DNA of 11,667 nucleotides from Euperipatoides rowelli (lineage: Eukaryota; Onychophora; Udeonychophora; Euonychophora; Peripatopsidae). The notes under the pieces were generated by a model that saw nothing but the letters and a program-made list of their open reading frames with translations, did no database searches and was not told the origin of the DNA. Made by a program: the position numbers and the translations under genes. This document shows positions 7,292 to 11,667 of the stretch, in pieces; within the stretch, counting starts at the first letter, position 1, and every line of letters starts with the position of its first letter. The DNA lies in assembly GCA_003024985.2 (NCBI GenBank), contig PXIH01S0022756.1; one strand, 5' to 3'.

Positions 7292-8456
7292 GTTTTGCTA
7301 AAGAGGGTGGGAATAGTCCCCTCCAAATATAAGCCTTGTTGAACTGTTGCAAAAATAATTAATGCTAAAAGGTTTGCTTCAAACTTTTAAAATCTTTTTA
7401 ACTGCACATGTAATTAGACAGTTTTTAAATTGTTTAACAAACTTTTTAAAAACAATATTGTGTTTGGCATTGTCTGTTTTGAAATATTTCTCTTGAAAAT
7501 ATAAATTTCCCAGTTAAGATTTTTTAAAATTTGAAAATAAAATCCAAACAGCAGTTTTTATTATACAATAAATGTCATAGTTACATTATTTTAAAAGGTT
7601 TATTTCTTAAATCGAATATTTAAATAAAATATTCTAAGACATTTTTTTTTGTATACTGTGATTTAGTTTTTCTTACTTATTATTATTCCATTAGCTAAAA
7701 GTGCTGGTTTTTTTTTCATTACAAAGATTTAGATGGCAGCTTTTAATTAATGAGAAATAACAATGGATAGATTTCATACAATAAATAAATTGTCGAAAAC
7801 CAATAATAAATTCTATTGAAAAGTAAGAAGATCAAGTTTAAACTCTTAAAATATATCTGTTTTTCTTTTTTTTTTTTACTAATTTTCACTGTTTTTAAGT
7901 ACATATGTCATCATTAATTCCAAATTATTAAACCCTGTCAATCATAAATGATAAAGGTCTTTGTGAATATATTCAAGACTGAATCTAAAATATTGGAAAA
8001 ATGTCATCTTGATTTCAATTTTCTTTTGACTCGAATAATGGACTTATAACAAATGGGTAATTTTTTTTTATTTTTTTTTCATTTTGTCTTCAAATTTCAA
8101 CTTCAAATTTTACTCAGATCTTCATCTCTCTAGTAATTGAAATTTGATGAAATTTCACCAAAGGTAGCTTTTGTGCCTCTGGATAAAGCTAAATTGAAAT
8201 TGTTGTAGGCTACAGCTGTCATGGAAACTAAAATTGGCATTAGATCAAAGTATATTTTATAAAATTATTCGAATATTAAAAAAAAAAAATACAAATCTGG
8301 AATAAAAAGATGTCTCTTAATTCATAAATATATAAACAAGACTTAATTAATTTTTATATCTAAGGGAAAATCCCTATTAAAACCTAATTAATTTAATGCA
8401 AAAAACAAAACACATTAATAGGCCTATACGTTTTCCTACTCTACAAGACTATAGTA

Positions 8457-8491
8457 TTAACCCATTTGGCACAAAAACTGCCAAACATTAA
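8457..8491. repeat. 35-bp TTAA-bounded inverted repeat
   Basis: TTAA at 8457-8460 is followed by CCCATTTGGC. GCCAAACA leads into TTAA at 8488-8491. The arms TTTGGC and GCCAAA are perfect. The left side looks like a piggyBac-type end (TTAACCC). It could be a collapsed element or excision residue, but it is short enough to be chance. Confidence 0.3.
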
Positions 8492-9578
8492 GTACTTAAT
8501 ATCTAAAATAATAACATTCTTTCAATACAAAAATACATATTTCTAAGCTTCAAAATTTATTTAATGCTTTTTGAAATCAGATTGCATAAATATTAGTTTA
8601 GAAATTGCCACAAAATTTTAAATTGTAGTACTATATGCTGAGAATAAGAAAGCATTATTTAATTTTGATTCAGCTCTTCAACAGTTTTCAGTGATGAAAA
8701 CCTACAATAGTTTAAATAAATGTAGCCTATTGGCATTAGGGAATTAAATTGGATGCTCTATTTTGTAATTGTAAGATATTTATCAGATGTATAAGGAAAT
8801 TCTGTCTTTTCTTTACAATACAGAATACAATTTAATACTTAAAGGACAATGAAGAAAATAATCCACAAACAACTGATTTACTTAACTTGTACTTTCATCT
8901 CATACAACTAAATTTAGTATGAGGAAAGTAAAACATCCCATGACCTTGCATTATCTATTCATTCTATACATCTCAGTAGACTAAGGCTTTCTTTATACAA
9001 AACATGGGAATCTTGGTAATGAAAAAAAAGTAGTTTCAATTAAAGAAAAGCATGTTCTTAACTACTTTATAACATGATCAAGTGAGCAGACACAGAAATT
9101 TATTTTGTTTCTATGTGCCAAATGTATTAGGAGAGAACAAAGATTTTTTTAGAACAAGGAAATGGCAGAGTGAGAACTTTGCTGCTCCATTTAATTCAAT
9201 AGATCATGAACACTTTTGTGAAATACAGAAGTGAGCTACAAGTAGCCTACAAGAAGAAAATAAAATTTTAAGTATCAGTTTACTTCAATGAATCAATAGA
9301 TTCATTTATGTTAAAATTATTATTCTTTTTTTAATGTATAATATTAGTTAAACTATAAAAATGGCAACATTTACAGATGTCATGTTTAAAGGTTATGGGA
9401 ATTCCAACTACATTATATAGGCCATGTGAATATGTTGACATTAATGTAGGAAATCCTATTTCTTTGTATAATGATAATGACCACAAATTCCATTATTGGT
9501 GATGATTTTCACGCACAAAGCAAGTTGTGATCATGCTTTTTTTTAATGGTTTAGACCAGGGTTCGGCAACACGGTGCA

Positions 9579-9600
9579 CACGGGTGCCATGGCGCCCGTG
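9579..9600. repeat. 22-bp near-perfect GC-rich palindrome near the hAT left end
   Basis: CACGGG and CCCGTG flank a GCCATGGC core. Only one symmetric pair fails (T opposite G at positions 7 and 16 of the 22), and that pair could still wobble in RNA. It is one of the few GC-rich spots in the window and lies 22 bp inside the terminus. No equivalent lies at the right end. Confidence 0.75.
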
Positions 9601-9789
9601 TTGAGATTTTTATGCACCCTCACTACATTACACATAAACACTAGCATTTGCCTGATTAACTCTGCATCCATCTGACAGCGAATAAAATTAATAAATGAAT
9701 AAAATAAAACTAATAAATGAATATAAGTCTAATTAAGTATGGTCGGCATTTCGGCTAAATCTTATCATTTCTAATGTTATTTATTTTTT

Positions 9790-9849
9790 ACCGTTACCGT
9801 TAATAAATCAAATCTATGGGAGCTGCCATTTTGAAACTGAAAATGAGGG
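9790..9849 (+). repeat. 60-bp direct repeat, copy 1 (inside hAT-like element)
   Basis: It matches 10236-10295 at 54 of 60 positions with no gaps. A shared run is TTAATAAATCAAATCTATG, followed by GAGCTG and then ATTTTGAAACTGAAAATGAG. It is followed by ACTATAG twice (9856-9871), which has no match after copy 2. Confidence 0.92.
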
Positions 9850-9904
9850 AGGTATCACTATAGCCACTATAGTATCACAAGACTCACAAGTTGAGTTTTA
9901 AATG

Positions 9905-9928
9905 TTTTTTTTTTTTTAAAAAAAAAAA
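9905..9928. repeat. T13A11 tract
   Basis: Thirteen T are followed directly by eleven A, a self-complementary homopolymer junction. It lies about 55 bp after repeat copy 1. It may mark the join of an inserted or duplicated segment, or simply be slippage-prone sequence. Confidence 0.85.
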
Positions 9929-10235
9929 GAAACAAATCAACGAGATAGAACTACAGGTATCTTGTTGAAAAAAATCCTATTTATTGAAAAAAAAATGTGA
10001 ATTACAATTTTTAATAAAATGAAATAATACATTGCATAGTAATACATTGTAATCATATTTCATAAAGCAGGAAAACAATAGAAAATTTCAAAGAATTATT
10101 AAAGGTAAGATAATTTTCTTTTTTAACTGTTGGACCAACCGTAAACATTTCTAATCAAAAATTACAGTACAGCACATTTTTAGTAACATCATATAAAGGG
10201 ACAGAAAATTTTATTTTTGCAAGATTGTAAACTAT

Positions 10236-10295
10236 ACCATTCCCATTAATAAATCAAATCTATGAGAGCTGTAATTTTGAAACTGAAAATGAGGG
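10236..10295 (+). repeat. 60-bp direct repeat, copy 2 (inside hAT-like element)
   Basis: The second copy starts 446 bp after copy 1. It merges into a run of ten G (10293-10302) and then the right subterminal GTGCCC / GCACCCT region. This copy is therefore next to the true right end, which suggests copy 1 came from a duplicated right-end module. Confidence 0.92.
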
Positions 10296-10387
10296 GGGGG
10301 GGTGACCATTAATGTGTATATAATGTGCCCCCAATAACTTTTGAATTTTTATTGCACCCTTATTGACAATAAGGTTGCAGACCCCTA

Positions 10388-11246
10388 TAAGTTGAACAAT
10401 GTATGAAATATTTTATATATAATTTTCCTATTTTATTTTTCTCTGTAAAGAAAATAGTTAAATTCTATCCAGTCAGGTTTTGTCAAATATTCTTGATATG
10501 TTTCTTTTTAAAATATATTGTAAGCCTATAGCAAGCAGAGTAGTTAATTAAATGAACTTTTACCAGCTGCAGTAAAATATCCTTTACATGTTATAAGTAA
10601 TTTTTATTAAGTATTTGTTGTTGTCCGTATTTGTATTTTATTTTAAAAATTATTTGCAATAGTTTCATTAATTCTGTTTATCTTGCATTATCAATACCAT
10701 GAAGAAATGATATGAATTAATATTTATACAAAGTTTAGGTTACAACTAATTTTCATAATTATATTTCAATATTTTTAAATTAAAAAATAACATCTAAAGT
10801 TAGGTTAGACAAGAGATAATGTTTCAATGAAGTCAAATTATTAAAATAATACACTGCCAATCACCCCCCCCCCTTCCCTTCCTTCTCGTTCATTTGTAGA
10901 AAATAGCAATTAAGCAAGAAAGCCCAATGATTTTTATTCAAATAAAATTGAGGTGTTCTTCGTTTAGACTGTCTATTTTGTTAAGTAAATGGTAATAGTA
11001 AACTTATGGATTTTTTTTTCTTTTACATTAAATTATTACATTTATCAATGATTGAAGGATTAAGTAGTGAAATATATATCTCCTTATATTGTTTTTTTAA
11101 ATTTGAACAGATGTTTTCAATGAGATAAAAATAAATTCTCAACGATACTTAAATTACAGTTACTGGCATTTAGACCTTCAGAAAAATTAAAAACTGACTT
11201 GTGTGTGAATTATAATAAATTTAGTTTCATTAATAGTAATATTATC
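10388..11246. other. AT-rich spacer with a C10 pyrimidine tract
   Basis: No gene is seen. A run of ten C (10864-10873) continues as a CT-rich tract to about 10887. The remainder is A/T-rich with frequent stops in all frames, up to the satellite array. Confidence 0.65.
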
Positions 11247-11250
11247 TGCC

Positions 11251-11667
11251 ATGTCTATTTATAAAGGGCATCATTTAGCCATATGTATTTATAAAGACTA
11301 TCATTTAGTCATGTCTATTTATAAAGGACATCATTTNGCCATGTGTATTTATAAAGACTATCATTTAGCCATGTCTATTTATAAAGGNCCATGTGTATTT
11401 ATAAAGACTATCATTTTGCCATGTCTATTTATAATGGACATCATTTAGCCATATGTATTTATAAAGACTACCATTTAGCCATGTCTAATTATAAAGGACA
11501 TCATTTAGCCATGTGTATTTATAAAGACTATCATTAGCCATGTCCATTTATAAAGGGCATCATTTAGCCATATGTATTTATAAAGACTATCATTTAGCCA
11601 TGTCTATTTATAAAGGGCATCATTTAGCCATGTGTATTTATAAAGAGTATCATTTAACCATGTCTAT
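11251..11667 (+). repeat. 30-bp satellite array organised as 60-bp A/B dimers, open at right edge
   Basis: Two monomer types alternate without a phase break. Type A is ATGTCTATTTATAAAGGRCA plus TCATTTAGCC. Type B is ATRTGTATTTATAAAGACTA plus TCATTTAGCC. About 14 monomers are present: A starts at 11251, 11311, 11371, 11421, 11481, 11540, 11600 and 11660, and the B units lie between. The A unit at 11371 is cut to 20 positions by an N at 11388, where about 10 expected bases are missing. The B unit at 11511 lacks one base. The period is a multiple of three, so a 10-residue repeat (MSIYKGHHLA / MCIYKDYHLA) reads open at 11251-11448. This is a by-product of the period, and it breaks at the indels. 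The array continues beyond the window. Confidence 0.96.

Larger units (their letters stand above)
6837..9556. other. Long AT-rich spacer, no gene seen
   Basis: Stops are dense in every frame. The content is mostly A/T homopolymer patches, for example near 7864-7879, 8062-8080 and 8279-8289. The two short dinucleotide tracts and one TTAA-bounded inverted repeat are annotated separately. TAGGCCTA-like words occur at about 8420, 8721 and 9243. I see no conserved domain, tRNA or promoter. Confidence 0.65.
9557..10387. mobile_element. hAT-like non-autonomous element (about 830 bp)
   Basis: The left end CAGGGTTCGGCAAC (9557-9570) and the right end, read on the minus strand as TAGGGGTCTGCAAC (10387-10374), match at 11 of 14 positions. 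Both resemble the CAGGGGTCGGCAAC-type termini of many animal hAT elements. Next to the ends are GYGCCC and GCACCCT motifs in the same orientation on both sides (9591-9597 with 9613-9619; 10325-10330 with 10354-10360). No 8-bp target duplication is visible (left flank GTTTAGAC, right flank TAAGTTGA), so it is old, rearranged, or the exact ends are off. No transposase is encoded. The inside contains a 60-bp direct repeat and a T13A11 tract, suggesting internal duplication or a nested insertion. Confidence 0.7.

Noticed and set aside
7154-7311. Foldback transposon built on the AC and TG tracts
   Set aside because: The symmetry is limited to simple-sequence tracts and loosely matched C- and G-rich flanks; no target duplication is seen.
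9557-10387. LTR retrotransposon based on the 60-bp direct repeats
   Set aside because: The repeats are internal, lack TG...CA ends, a primer-binding site and a polypurine tract, and the outer ends are inverted and hAT-like.
11251-11448. Repeat protein of 10-residue units
   Set aside because: The 30-bp satellite period keeps the frame open; it stops or shifts at the indels at 11388 and 11511-11539 and has no flanking coding sequence.

Overview
This window looks like non-coding, AT-rich animal DNA, probably from an invertebrate; a mollusc-like genome is my weak guess. The evidence is eukaryotic: tRNA-derived SINEs, a TTAA-flanked piggyBac-type element, a hAT-type element, long minisatellites, and no gene-length open reading frame in about 11.7 kb. 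There is no bacterial gene organisation, operon, CRISPR array or rRNA. Short TAGGCCTA-like words recur, but that is only a soft lineage hint. Single Ns at 1190, 2422, 3401-3402, 3406, 11337 and 11388 mark unresolved consensus positions.

Layout. Bases 1-110 are a G-run-rich edge. 111-1904 is AT-rich spacer holding two related 19-bp palindromes (583 and 1139). A plus-strand tRNA-derived SINE lies at 1905-2194. After more spacer, a 45-bp minisatellite with about 26 units fills 2911-4081. A 975-bp non-autonomous piggyBac-like element occupies 4428-5402. It has terminal inverted repeats and four copies of a GATCCTC palindrome near its ends, and it carries a 36-codon minus-strand reading frame that resembles a last exon. 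Two minus-strand copies of the same SINE family follow at 5963-6244 and 6455-6827, both with candidate target-site duplications. 6837-9556 is spacer with short (AC)n and (GT)n tracts. A roughly 830-bp hAT-like element (9557-10387) contains a 60-bp direct repeat. After more spacer, a 30-bp satellite whose units alternate as A/B dimers runs from 11251 off the right end.

How the parts relate. The window is a record of transposition and tandem amplification rather than a gene system. No transposase or reverse transcriptase is encoded here, so all three element classes must have been moved by enzymes encoded elsewhere. Both tandem arrays have unit lengths divisible by three (45 and 30 bp). That keeps artificial reading frames open on both strands and would mislead a gene predictor. 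I see no convincing complete gene. The best new leads are the SINE family defined by three copies, the palindrome-studded piggyBac-like element, the duplicated module in the hAT-like element, and the higher-order structure of the two arrays.
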